From contig CANRNJ010000006.1 of the NCBI GenBank assembly GCA_947631955.1, forward strand, positions 1 to 64,000: DNA of 64,000 nucleotides, read 5' to 3'. Position 1 is the stretch's first letter; every line of letters starts with the position of its first letter. Origin of the DNA: an uncultured Lachnospiraceae bacterium (lineage in GTDB: Bacteria > Bacillota > Clostridia > Lachnospirales > Lachnospiraceae). Positions 7,919 to 17,230 of the stretch are shown in pieces. Under the pieces are notes generated by a model that was given only the letters and a program-made list of their open reading frames with translations, was not told the origin of the DNA and searched no databases. Both the position numbers and the translations under genes were made by a program.

Positions 7919-9226
7919 CTACGGCACACGGTAAGCAAACCCGGCGAACCCTTTAGCCTGCAAAGTACGCTTGTCCTGCCGCCCCGGACGCACCGGCTCT
8001 GTGTGCTTTTCAATCTCTTTCAACAGCTTTACACCGCTTGCCTTGTTCTTCCGTAAGAAGTCCCGGCACAAGTCCGATGCCCTTGCACGGTTTACCGCCC
8101 GCCCCGGCTCTGTCTCTGCCGCAGATATGATGCGGCTCACAAGGTTATAGAAAATCATTGCCGCATAAATCTCCTGCTTTGCGTATCGTTCACTCTTGCC
8201 GTGCAGATGCGTCAGCCCTATATCATACTTTAAGGCACGGAACGATGTCTCTATGCCCCACCGCATATGGTACAGTTCCTTTATATCTTCCGGCGTAAAG
8301 TCCTCTCTTGGCAGGTTTGTCGCAAGCGTTTCATATTCCCCGTTTTCCGCAAGCCTGATGCGGACGGTACGGAAAGACAGTTTATAGGGCGAACCAAAGT
8401 CCCACCTTGCCCCTCTTGTCCTGCCGCTGTACTTCCTGTCAGCGTTGCGGTGTGTTTGAACCCATACATAACCGTTTTCCTTGTCTGTCTTGGTCTGTGT
8501 CGTTGTCACCGTAACGGCAAGGTCGCAGTCTAATTCTTCCATAGGGAGTACCTGTATATCCCGCATGGCAGACCTGTTCTGTTTTAAGCGTATCAGGAAG
8601 TACACCCCGCTTTCCGCAAGGAAGTGGGCGATAACGTTGTAGGATTCATACCCCCTGTCTGCAACAATCACAGACTTTTCAGGAAATGTGTTCCGTTTGA
8701 GCATCTGCAAAAGTGCGCCGATTTCGTCCTGTTTCGGTTGGGGCTGGATAACGGCATCAAGATAGACCTTGTTCACCACATCATAAAGGGGATTGGCGTG
8801 TAACTGGTTATACCCTTTGCTTGCCCCTTTCCGGGGCGGTATATAGGTTTCTGCGTCCACATCATGTGCGATATTGATGCACGTTCCGTCAACGGCATAG
8901 ACATGATAATCCCGGAAAGTCCGGCTGTCCCCACAGCGATGATTGAATCCCCATAAGATTTCCAGCAGCAGGCGGGGCGGTATCTGTTCCCGCCGTTTGG
9001 AGAAAGACTGTTTGGAGACATCTATTCCTGCATCATGCAGTTCCTTATCCAGTGTCCCGCCTTTCATGGTGATGAGAAAGAGGAGCATGGTAAGGAGCGG
9101 GAGTTTCCGTTCCCTTGTAAAGCTGTTTTCCTTTAGGCGCCCCTCCTTTCTCCATGTATCGGCGGTATCTTTTAGAGTTTCCATAAAAGCACCCTTTATC
9201 AGGCGTGCGGCATTCGTATTCTTCAT
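7919..9226 (-). CDS. IS4-family DDE transposase
   Basis: 435 aa. Start at 9226 behind AAGGAGGGTTC. The catalytic DDE set is visible: first D in YAVDGTCINI, second D in VIVADRGYES, and E in the signature YHMRWGIETSFRALK, which is the IS4 Y-x2-R-x3-E-x6-K motif. The protein is full-length and appears intact, so the element may be active. It catalyses cut-and-paste movement of the IS. Terminal inverted repeats and target-site duplication were not identified. A set of 37-bp tandem repeats lies upstream of the gene. Confidence 0.9.
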   Translation of the reverse strand: MKNTNAARLIKGAFMETLKDTADTWRKEGRLKENSFTRERKLPLLTMLLFLITMKGGTLDKELHDAGIDVSKQSFSKRREQIPPRLLLEILWGFNHRCGDSRTFRDYHVYAVDGTCINIAHDVDAETYIPPRKGASKGYNQLHANPLYDVVNKVYLDAVIQPQPKQDEIGALLQMLKRNTFPEKSVIVADRGYESYNVIAHFLAESGVYFLIRLKQNRSAMRDIQVLPMEELDCDLAVTVTTTQTKTDKENGYVWVQTHRNADRKYSGRTRGARWDFGSPYKLSFRTVRIRLAENGEYETLATNLPREDFTPEDIKELYHMRWGIETSFRALKYDIGLTHLHGKSERYAKQEIYAAMIFYNLVSRIISAAETEPGRAVNRARASDLCRDFLRKNKASGVKLLKEIEKHTEPVRPGRQDKRTLQAKGFAGFAYRVP

Positions 9227-9348
9227 GATTAGAACCCTCCTTGAAACAATCAATGGTTACTGTCTGCGGAGAAAACAAAAAAGAAACCCGCGCGTCCTGT
9301 CTCACAGGGCGTTTCAAGTTTCTTCCTGCCGCACATACTGTCTATACT

Positions 9349-9500
9349 TTCTGTTGGGTTCTGCTGTTACGTTGTGTTATTGTTTCTCTGTTGGGTTCTT
9401 CTGTTACGTTGTGTTTTCGTCTCTCTGTTGCGTTTTACTGTTTCGGTGTGTTTTAATCTCTCTGTTGTGTTCTAATCGTTTTTTACTGTATTCTCTCTGT
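9349..9500. repeat. 37-bp tandem repeat array, four copies plus a partial
   Basis: The phrase CTCTGTTG recurs with CTG at 9351, 9388, 9425, 9462 and 9497, spacing 37, 37, 37, 35. The first two copies are nearly identical and later ones degenerate. There are no spacers, so it is not CRISPR. It sits 120-270 bp upstream of the transposase gene and may be iteron-like or a structured leader of the IS. Confidence 0.7.
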
Positions 9501-9837
9501 TTTTCCGCCTTATGCGACACAGCTTAAACTTTCTCCGCTGTAATCTCATCTTATGATTTTTCTCTGTAGCTGTCAATATCCGGCGCACATTTTTTCATAA
9601 AAAGGCGGACTCTTTTTTGGTTTTTTTCAGGCAAAAAAATCGTTAAGTTGACGGGCTAAGCCGCATAAAACCGGGAAAGTTCAAAATATGCCCCTTAATT
9701 TGATGACATTGCACAAATACCTATTATTTAATATAAATTTATTTTGCCAGACAGGTGTGCTACAATGAATTGAACATACTGATCTGTTGAAATCTTGTAT
9801 CCCAAGATAGGACAAGCAGCATACGAGGTGGTCTGAA
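9501..9837. other. Spacer before the two-component operon, with a likely extended -10 promoter
   Basis: No gene seen. TGCTACAAT at 9758-9766 fits an extended -10 element about 70 bp upstream of the response regulator start. The -35 position, 17 bp upstream, is poor (TTTATT). An autoregulated promoter would be usual for this operon type. Confidence 0.45.
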
Positions 9838-10497
9838 ATGAAGAAAATTTTGATTATCGACGATGATATCCATATTGGCGATCTGATTGAAGAGGCTTTG
9901 AGCCGGGAAGGATACCGTGCTTTTCGTGCTTATTCCGGAACGGAGGCCCTGTTGTTCCTGTCGCAGACAAGACCCGACCTTATTTTACTTGACCTGATGC
10001 TGCCGGGACTTTCCGGTGAAGAGGTACTGCCGCAGATAAAAGGGATCCCTGTCATTGTCATAAGCGCGAAAGCGGATGTTGACGATAAAGTACAGCTGCT
10101 GTTTAGCGGCGCGGCAGATTATATTACGAAGCCTTTTCAGATCAAAGAGCTTTTAGCTAGGATCGCCGTACAGTTCCGCAGCATCGATCTGGCCTCTTGC
10201 GCTTCCGTCTTAGAGCACGACGGCATTACGCTTGATACCGTTACGCATATGGCAGCGGTTGCAAAAAAGGAAATCAAACTAACGCGGACGGAATATGCCG
10301 TCCTCAAACTGCTCATGCAGAATCAAGGCCAAGTCGTCACCAAATCGCTGCTGCTTGACCGCATCAGTGAAGATACCCCCGATTGTACGGAAAACTCCCT
10401 GAAAATGCACATCAGCAATCTCAGGAAAAAGCTGCGCGGGGCAGACGGGCAAGATCATATTGAAGCGGTCTGGGGAATCGGATTTCGCCTGCGTTAG
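9838..10497 (+). CDS. OmpR/PhoB-family response regulator
   Basis: 219 aa. The receiver domain has the acidic pocket DDD (8-10), phospho-acceptor D52 in LLDLMLPG, and K98 in TKPF. The C-terminal winged-helix domain is of OmpR type (LTRTEYAVLKLLMQNQGQVV, then NSLKMHISNLRKKL). The SD GAGGTGG precedes the ATG. It opens an operon with an ABC ATPase, a permease and a histidine kinase. This arrangement is typical of systems sensing and resisting cell-wall-active peptides such as lantibiotics or bacitracin. The kinase at 12340 is the probable partner. Confidence 0.9.
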   Translation: MKKILIIDDDIHIGDLIEEALSREGYRAFRAYSGTEALLFLSQTRPDLILLDLMLPGLSGEEVLPQIKGIPVIVISAKADVDDKVQLLFSGAADYITKPFQIKELLARIAVQFRSIDLASCASVLEHDGITLDTVTHMAAVAKKEIKLTRTEYAVLKLLMQNQGQVVTKSLLLDRISEDTPDCTENSLKMHISNLRKKLRGADGQDHIEAVWGIGFRLR

Positions 10498-10591
10498 AAA
10501 AAATCTTTACCTTTTCTTTACCCTTTCCTTTACTGCTTTCTTTACGGTCCCATGATATGATACCGGCATCAAATCAAGGAGGTAAGCCTAT

Positions 10592-11506
10592 ATGGAGTAT
10601 GTTCTAAGAACAAATGCTTTGGCCAAAAGTTACGGAAGGGTTCAGGCATTAACCAATCTCACAATGAATATCCCAAAGGGAACCATATATGGACTTGTGG
10701 GAAAAAACGGCGCCGGTAAAACAACATTGATCCGCCTGATCTGCGGCCTGCAGGAGCCGACTTCGGGAGATTACACACTGTATGGCAGAAAAAACACCGA
10801 CAAAGATATTGCAAGATCGCGCAGACGAATGGGCGCCGTCGTGGAAACGCCGTCCATTTATCTGGATATGACGGCGGAAGAAAATCTCAAACAGCAGTAC
10901 CGGATTTTAGGACTGCCCTCTTTTGAGGGGCTGTCCGATATTTTAAAGTTAGTCGGACTGGACCGCACAGGAAAAAAGAAAGCTAAAAATTTTTCGCTGG
11001 GTATGCGTCAAAGACTCGGCATTGCGATCGCCCTTGCCGGTGATCCGGATTTTCTGGTTTTGGATGAACCGGCCAACGGACTGGATCCGCAGGGAATCAT
11101 AGAAATCCGTGAACTGATCTTAAAGCTGAACATAGAACATCAGGTCACGATCCTGATCGCAAGCCACATTCTGGATGAACTGTCGAAGTTTGCAACACAC
11201 TACGGTTTTATTGACAGCGGACGCATGGTAAAAGAGATCAGCGCCGAAGAATTGGAAGCTGTCTGCCAAAAATGTGTCCGCATGGAAGTCAGCAGCACCA
11301 AAGCGCTGGTCCGTGTTTTGGATGAAATGAAGATCGATTATAAGATCCTAAGCGGCACAATGGCCGATGTCTATGCAAAAGTGAACCTTTCCCGGCTGAA
11401 TGAGGCTCTTGCAAAGGAAAACTGTGAACTTTTCTCTGCAAACGAGCGGGAAGAAAGCTTGGAAAGCTATTATATGAGCCTTGTAGGAGGTGGCAGGAAT
11501 GAATAA
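10592..11506 (+). CDS. ABC transporter ATP-binding protein (peptide resistance/immunity type)
   Basis: 304 aa. Walker A is GKNGAGKTTL (about 38-47), the signature is FSLGMRQRLGIA and Walker B is FLVLDEPANGLDP. The C-terminal extension after the ATPase core is usual for BcrA/lantibiotic-immunity ATPases. The SD AAGGAGG lies before the ATG. It would energise the permease that follows and overlaps it by 8 bp. The cargo is probably a membrane-active peptide or lipid-linked target, inferred from operon context. Confidence 0.88.
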   Translation: MEYVLRTNALAKSYGRVQALTNLTMNIPKGTIYGLVGKNGAGKTTLIRLICGLQEPTSGDYTLYGRKNTDKDIARSRRRMGAVVETPSIYLDMTAEENLKQQYRILGLPSFEGLSDILKLVGLDRTGKKKAKNFSLGMRQRLGIAIALAGDPDFLVLDEPANGLDPQGIIEIRELILKLNIEHQVTILIASHILDELSKFATHYGFIDSGRMVKEISAEELEAVCQKCVRMEVSSTKALVRVLDEMKIDYKILSGTMADVYAKVNLSRLNEALAKENCELFSANEREESLESYYMSLVGGGRNE

Positions 11507-12329
11507 GTTGTTACGGTCAAATTTTTCAAGACTTTGGAAAAACAAAATATTCTGGCTTTGCACGGGAACCATGCTTCTGTATGCGGTTATGTATATGCTG
11601 CACGCCTGCAGGCAGGCCGCGGCGGATCCGTCGGAATATCAATATACCATTGATAAATATTATTTCCAGTTTTCACTGTCGATCGGCTTCTTCTGCACCT
11701 TGTTCGGCAGCATGTTTTTTGGAACGGAATACAGCGACGGGACCATCCGGAACAAGATGATCGTCGGCCATACAAGAACTGGCATCTATATGGCAAGCCT
11801 GATTACCACATTTGCGGCGACGCTGCTTATCATGTCCGCATGGCTGATCGGTGCGCTCGTCGCCGTCCCCGCGCTCGGCTTCTGGAAGATCGGCGTTTTG
11901 CGGCTGCTGCTTTTTCTGCTGATTTCCGTCCTGTTTGTCTTGGCCTATTCCGCAGTCTTTACGACCATCAATATGCTGTCGTCCAATAAGGCGCTGACTG
12001 TCCTGATTTCGATCCTGCTGTTTTTGGGATTGTTGGTTTTTGCGAGTATGATTTATAACGGTCTGAGCGAACCGGAAATGATAAGCGGCGTCCTGATCAC
12101 TCAAAACGGGCTTGAAATGGCAGAACCTTCCCCGAATCCCAATTATATCACCGGGGTGAAACGGGAAATCTATGACTTCATTATAGACTTTCTGCCGACG
12201 GGACAGGGACTACGGCTGCTGCGGCTGGAGATCACGCATCCGGTCCGTATGCTGGTTTCTTCTCTGTTTATTACTGTAACGGCAACGGCTAGCGGACTGG
12301 CCGCCTTCAAAAAGAAGAATTTAAAGTAA
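11499..12329 (+). CDS. ABC-2 type permease of the peptide-resistance transporter
   Basis: 276 aa with about six hydrophobic segments: one at the N-terminus (IFWLCTGTMLLYAVMYML), a glycine-rich FGSMFFGTEYSDGTIRNK loop typical of ABC-2 permeases, then further helices to the C-terminus. The ATG at 11499 is preferred over GTG 11490 because AGGAGG sits 8 nt upstream. It overlaps the end of the ATPase gene. It forms the membrane channel of the exporter. Confidence 0.85.
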   Translation: MNKLLRSNFSRLWKNKIFWLCTGTMLLYAVMYMLHACRQAAADPSEYQYTIDKYYFQFSLSIGFFCTLFGSMFFGTEYSDGTIRNKMIVGHTRTGIYMASLITTFAATLLIMSAWLIGALVAVPALGFWKIGVLRLLLFLLISVLFVLAYSAVFTTINMLSSNKALTVLISILLFLGLLVFASMIYNGLSEPEMISGVLITQNGLEMAEPSPNPNYITGVKREIYDFIIDFLPTGQGLRLLRLEITHPVRMLVSSLFITVTATASGLAAFKKKNLK

Positions 12330-12339
12330 GGAGCTCATT

Positions 12340-13236
12340 ATGGAAATGTGGTTGTGGGTATCTATCGGCATGATGGCTGTCATTATCGTTCTGCTGCTCT
12401 TGAAAATTTATGCTCTGCATAAGGCAGCAAAAGAAATCGAGAGCGCCTTTGCCGACAGGCTCACAACCGATACCAATACGCTTATTGACATTTCCTCTGC
12501 TGACCGGACGATGCGCCGTCTGGCGGACAGCATCAACATACAGCTTAGAAGACTGCGAAAGGAACGGCACCGCTTCGTGCAGGGCGATCTGGAACTTAAA
12601 AACGCGGTCACTAACATTTCACACGATCTGCGGACACCGCTGACAGCCATCTGCGGCTATCTGGACTTGTTGGAAGAAGAAAAAATGACCGAAAAAGCGG
12701 AACGCTATATCAGCATCATCCGAAACAGGGCGGAACTTTTATCACAGCTTACCGAAGAACTTTTCCGATATTCCATTATCGTTTCTTCCGAAAACAGCCA
12801 GAAGAGTGAACCGGTAAATGTCGGCAGCGTATTAGAGGAAAGCGTCGCCTCGTTCTATACTGCGCTGAAGGAGCGGAAAATCGTGCCGAACATTCAGCTT
12901 ACGGAAGAAAAAGTCATCCGGACACTGGACCGCTCTGCCCTATCCCGTGTGTTTTCCAACCTTCTCAATAATGTTATTAAATACAGCGACGGAGATCTGA
13001 ATATTACCTTATCAAAAACAGGCACTATCATTTTTACGAATACAGCGTCTGGATTAAACGAGGTGCAGGCGGGCAGATTATTTGACCGTTTTTATACGGT
13101 TGAAGCCGCAAGAAAATCCACAGGTTTGGGCCTGACGATCGCCAGAACGCTGATGGAACAGATGGGCGGCGCTATTTCGGCCGAATACAAAAATGATAAG
13201 TTGAGCATTACCATTGTGCTGCCGGAGGAATCATAA
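12340..13236 (+). CDS. Sensor histidine kinase
   Basis: 298 aa. One N-terminal membrane helix (about 5-25), almost no extracellular region, then HisKA with H95 in NISHDLRTPLTAICGYL, and a HATPase domain with N-box SNLLNNVIKYSDGD and a G box with TGLGLTIARTLM. Kinases without an extracytoplasmic sensor usually sense through the partner ABC transporter. The SD is AAGGAG; the gap to the permease gene is 10 bp. It would phosphorylate the response regulator at 9838. Confidence 0.88.
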   Translation: MEMWLWVSIGMMAVIIVLLLLKIYALHKAAKEIESAFADRLTTDTNTLIDISSADRTMRRLADSINIQLRRLRKERHRFVQGDLELKNAVTNISHDLRTPLTAICGYLDLLEEEKMTEKAERYISIIRNRAELLSQLTEELFRYSIIVSSENSQKSEPVNVGSVLEESVASFYTALKERKIVPNIQLTEEKVIRTLDRSALSRVFSNLLNNVIKYSDGDLNITLSKTGTIIFTNTASGLNEVQAGRLFDRFYTVEAARKSTGLGLTIARTLMEQMGGAISAEYKNDKLSITIVLPEES

Positions 13237-13274
13237 CCGCCCGCTAAACTGACGGTTAAGATTTATTTATCCGT

Positions 13275-14841
13275 CTATTTTGCGCCATATTCCACCGCCA
13301 CGGAATTTAAGTGAAACATATCTGCCACAGCTGCATTTACTATATCGTTCGGATCCATCGCAATTCCTTGCGAATAAGTCGCCCGCGAGGGAGGCAGCGG
13401 CGGCATTTTTACATATATATCCGTTCCATCTTCCGCGGCTTCAAACTCCTCCAGCACTTCTTTTCGCAGGCTGAAAATCCCCTTTACCCTGCCATCGGAT
13501 ATCTCTTTAATCAGTTCAAAGGAATATCCTGAAAAAAGTTCCTCAGGTTGATCATTCAAACACAAGAAAACGCCTATACATACAAGGGAACAACCCACTA
13601 TACCTGCCAGACAACAGGCCCGCTTCTGCTTTACTTTCTCCGCAAATAACTGTTGGATATACTGGGAGAGATACATCACCGCAAACAGGATAGAAAATCT
13701 GATTTCCAACTCTGCAACATATTTGGTACGCTGACTTGACAGCCCGCTGCCATGATACCCCAGCACTACAGGAAAAATACATAGAAAATTACTAACAAGC
13801 ACTCCAACCGTTACAAGCAACACTCCTAAAGGAGTTTTAGAATATATGTTTTGTGCTGCTTTTATTTTAAAACAGATGCAGGAAAAAAGCATAACAAACA
13901 CTAATGTAAGAAAGAAAGGATCATGAAATATCCCGGCAAGTTCATCTATTTGAATCGCCGCCGTGTCTTTGACTGCATCAAACACACCATATTGGATATC
14001 TCCCATAGTAGCTTGACTTCTCAACATATTTCCCGGAGAAAAAGTATTGATAAGCGCACCCGCAAACGCAGACAGAAACGGAATGGTATCCTTTATACAC
14101 AGGCTTCTCTTTCCTGTATCACCCATGTCCGGTCTTACAGACATAAACAATACCAACAGAACAAGAAGCAGCCATGAACAGACAAACGACGTCACCTGCA
14201 GACTAGTCCCAGATGCAAGGAAAGCAAAAAACGCGGACCATAAATAGTAACCCTTTTTTCTCTTCCAACAATTTGCCAGTAAAAGAAAGCCAATGGAGAT
14301 AAACAGGCAATCGATTCCGACCAGATATGCTATTACAGCTGTATACCAGTAAAATATCTCCTTCCCAATCCATGTTCCGGGAAGTCCCAGCACAGTAAAC
14401 AACAATACGGCATAAAGAAACAACTTTTTGTTCTGTCGGCTATGCCAGATGCGCCCCCCCCCATCTTTCTTCAGGCATATACGAAAAATCTATGACGGAA
14501 TCCACCAAAAAATACAAAGAAAAAAGAAAGGACAAAGAAAGCAGTACCATCAAGATACGAAAACCGTTTAATCCCGACCGCGTAAACGGCATAATAGTAA
14601 AAAGCAATAAATTTGCTGTATATGCGCCCTGCCAGTTTTTATAATAATTTAATGCCGCGTAAAGCGGTCCTTTCACCGGACCTACATACTTGCTTAAATC
14701 CAAAGAACCGTTTTCTATAATGAAATCGTCAGCCGACGGATAGGTATATCCCGCTCCTATTAAAAGCGGAACTGCCAAAAACAAAACAACACCCATCAGC
14801 ATCCCTGTAATAACCCACATCATGATTTTCTGTTTTTTCAT
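13275..14841 (-). pseudogene. DUF6056-like integral membrane protein, out of frame at a 9-G tract
   Basis: Two open frames, 14841-14440 and 14423-13275, abut across nine C on the plus strand (14454-14462; G9 on the coding strand). With eight G the frames join to one 521-aa protein (PEERWGG then RIWHSRQNKK). The protein has about ten membrane helices. The N-terminal region has YPSADDF and NYYKNWQGAYTANLLL, resembling the DUF6056 group of putative lipid-linked sugar transferases. SD AAAGGG upstream of 14841. The second part alone has only a TTG start without an SD. The tract is a likely phase-variation switch now read as OFF; a homopolymer base-calling error is the alternative. Confidence 0.75.
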
Positions 14842-14990
14842 AATCGCAATCCCTTTGACCCTTCAATCAATATTCGTCTTGAGCAATTCTATATGCATTT
14901 TATTGTATATAATACAATGAACTCACAATTACTGTCAATATTTCAAAACTTCTGTTTCGTATTTTTGATGATCAATCAATAATGCAGCAA

Positions 14991-15320
14991 TCAATCGAAA
15001 CTTCCCTTTCGGTACTTCTTTTCTATCTGTAAATACACGATACATGCGGCAATCGTAATCACCACAACACCCAAAACCACAGGCAGGAAACCGGCCGAAT
15101 TCTGTTCAAGGAAAAGCAGCGGGATCCCGCATATCTCTATGAGGACGGCATAGGCAGACCAAAGCGCCGCAACAGTATGGTTATATTTTTTTATATCCAT
15201 GACTTCCGGCGGCTCTGCCCCTGTGAAAAAGCCGACAGGCTTTTTTGACAGCCATGCCGAAACACCAATACCGAAAAATATGACGCTTACCAGACTCCAT
15301 ATCACAAATGCTGTAACCAT
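14991..15320 (-). CDS. DUF3784 family membrane protein
   Basis: 109 aa with three hydrophobic segments. It carries the characteristic stretch KKPVGFFTG then EPPEVMDIKKYNHTVAALW of DUF3784. The start at 15320 is chosen because GGAGGG lies 6 nt upstream; an earlier ATG directly abuts the SD. Function is unknown in the family; members are small membrane proteins scattered in Firmicutes. Confidence 0.75.
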   Translation of the reverse strand: MVTAFVIWSLVSVIFFGIGVSAWLSKKPVGFFTGAEPPEVMDIKKYNHTVAALWSAYAVLIEICGIPLLFLEQNSAGFLPVVLGVVVITIAACIVYLQIEKKYRKGSFD

Positions 15321-15364
15321 TATCATCCCTCCATCAGACACCGTAAATGCCGCCCTATTTCCAA

Positions 15365-15478
15365 TCATGCCTTTTTGGTAACCAAAATCAATTTCCCGCC
15401 CGGAACAAGCTTTTTAAACCCTGCCTAAATTCAATAAAATCCAATCTCCATTATTTCCATGTATTCTTGATTATCCAT
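15365..15478 (-). pseudogene. Decayed fragment resembling a methyltransferase C-terminus
   Basis: A strong SD (AAAAAGGAGG) precedes ATG at 15478, but the frame stops after 15 codons. After two in-frame stops the same frame reads AGFKKLVPGGKLILVTKKA before TGA at 15365-15367. That tail is the LxPGGxLxxVTxK strand typical of class I SAM-dependent methyltransferases. It looks like a gene internally deleted down to its ends. Confidence 0.35.
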
Positions 15479-15531
15479 TTATTATATCCTCCTTTTTCCG
15501 TCGCTTTTTTCGTCGCTTTTTTAGCGGCGAA

Positions 15532-17049
15532 TTATTTTATTTTATACATTTTGCCTTTTGTTTTGCCATTATCAACAAGCTTCTCAAGTCCAACCAATTC
15601 CTTTAACAATTCTTTTGTTCTGGTATCCTTAAGCCCCAAATTCTCTGCAATTTCTGGAGTCTTATGCCAGTTTCCATCATCCATCAACTTTAGGATTTTG
15701 TCATGCTGCTCTATCTTTTTCTTAGACAATTTATTCGTCGCTTTTTCATAACCATCCGATACTGAAATTTCATCATTATTTTCTAAAAACGCTGGATGAA
15801 TTGGAATCCTTATTCTCATAGCTCGTCTATCTTCATCGGTAAAGAATTCCGCTCTAGGGGAACCGTTCTTTTCAAGTTCTTCCTGTATAGTTGGGATACC
15901 GGAAGAATGACCTTCTGATAAATCAAGCTCTTTTAAAAATTCGCCAAGTCTCCTATTGCGATAATATCTTGAAACAAATCTTTTTCCTTCTGCTATTGTC
16001 TTTTCAGAAATCGACCTGTCTATACCAGGAAAATTCATGATGTTTATGCAGTCCGGCTCTATCTCTATAGTAACCGGCTCATACGACATATAATCTCTGT
16101 GATAAAAAGCATTTACCACAGCCTCCTCAATTGCCTGATAAGGATAGTTAAAGATTCTCAAAGCTTCCATCTGATTTGAAACTTTAATCACCTTTTCCCG
16201 TATAAACAGATTACGAAAACGTTCCATTGTTGCCTGAATCATTTGTGGGACTGAACCTGTAATATTGGGGAAATCCTCACTAATACTTGGATTCTCTATA
16301 CTTCCCTTTGGAAAAGATGTCATTTGAACATAAGTATATCCAAAAAATTTCTCCGGATGCTCACAGAACATCATAAGTGCCACATTCTGAATATATCTTA
16401 GTTCCGGCGGTCCTACTAAAAGCTGCATATCATTGAGAATTTCCTCAACGCCACGCTCTCTTACCTGTTTTGCAAGTTTACTACCAGTCTTACGCAGGTG
16501 ATCTTCCAACAACACAGGTGAAATATCTTCGAATGTTGCCTTGTGATTTGCCCTGCAATCAAATGGTGTTTGGTCGGACAAATTAATCAATTCACGTTCC
16601 TGCTCTGGATTTGCCTTAACAGAGCTTGTCAGATATCGAATATAATAATTGTATTTTTTGTCTTTCTTGCTAGTAACATACTCCGGTGACTTATATGGGC
16701 GCTGTTGTCCCGTCCTTGCAACAATGACATAAATCCATTTTCCATCTACTTCTACTGGTATACCTTGGGGAAAATATGGTGGGGATATTGTATTATTATA
16801 TCCTACCATCTCTTTCTGAATTGTATCCAGCATATACTCTGGCAATCCTTTTACCGGACGCTTTGCAATGCCATTTTCTTCTTCAACACCTACAACAATA
16901 TAGCCACCACCATCATTGTTGTAATCATTTGCAAATGCACAGACACTATGATAGATATCATCAGGGTTCCATCCTGTTTTAAACTCTATGCGGACTGATT
17001 CTATTTTTCTTTTGTTTAATAAATCTTCAACGCTTATTTCAAGTTCCAT
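15532..17049 (-). CDS. AlbA_2 (schlafen-type) domain ATP-binding protein
   Basis: 505 aa. The N-terminal AlbA_2 domain reads ESVRIEFKTGW, then VCAFANDYNNDGGGYIVVGV. The middle/C-terminal part has the HATPase-like block YPYQAIEEAVVNAFYHRDY with later IMNFPGI and GHSSGIPTIQEEL motifs. A winged-helix tail (KILKLMDDGNWHKTPEIAEN) ends the protein. Such proteins are annotated as transcriptional regulators or defence-associated ATPases, often on mobile DNA. The SD is weak (GAGAGGA). The region is AT-rich compared with neighbours, which fits acquisition. After the stop lies a repeat of GTCGCTTTTTT and a CCGCT/AGCG stem. Confidence 0.85.
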   Translation of the reverse strand: MELEISVEDLLNKRKIESVRIEFKTGWNPDDIYHSVCAFANDYNNDGGGYIVVGVEEENGIAKRPVKGLPEYMLDTIQKEMVGYNNTISPPYFPQGIPVEVDGKWIYVIVARTGQQRPYKSPEYVTSKKDKKYNYYIRYLTSSVKANPEQERELINLSDQTPFDCRANHKATFEDISPVLLEDHLRKTGSKLAKQVRERGVEEILNDMQLLVGPPELRYIQNVALMMFCEHPEKFFGYTYVQMTSFPKGSIENPSISEDFPNITGSVPQMIQATMERFRNLFIREKVIKVSNQMEALRIFNYPYQAIEEAVVNAFYHRDYMSYEPVTIEIEPDCINIMNFPGIDRSISEKTIAEGKRFVSRYYRNRRLGEFLKELDLSEGHSSGIPTIQEELEKNGSPRAEFFTDEDRRAMRIRIPIHPAFLENNDEISVSDGYEKATNKLSKKKIEQHDKILKLMDDGNWHKTPEIAENLGLKDTRTKELLKELVGLEKLVDNGKTKGKMYKIK

Positions 17050-17230
17050 ATTGTCCTCTCCATTGCGGTTTCTTTCAGATTTTTCTTTCGCTGCAATTTT
17101 TTTGACAAACCCGTTTTATTCTTTTTCTCTTTTTTTATTACCCGGCTCCGCTTTTCTGCGGCAAAAACAAAATATCCGTTGATCCTGTAGATTTGAACGC
17201 CGCCAAATACAGAGATCATGATATGCGCTG

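Noticed and set aside
9349..9500. CRISPR array
   Set aside because: Units are contiguous and degenerate with no unique spacers and no cas genes.
7503..9640. Defined IS boundaries with terminal inverted repeats
   Set aside because: Candidate ends around 7860 and 9510-9650 were compared by eye but no convincing matched inverted repeats or target duplication appeared.
13275..14423. Treating the 382-codon frame as an independent gene
   Set aside because: It begins with TTG without an SD in the middle of a membrane protein; joining across the G tract explains both parts.
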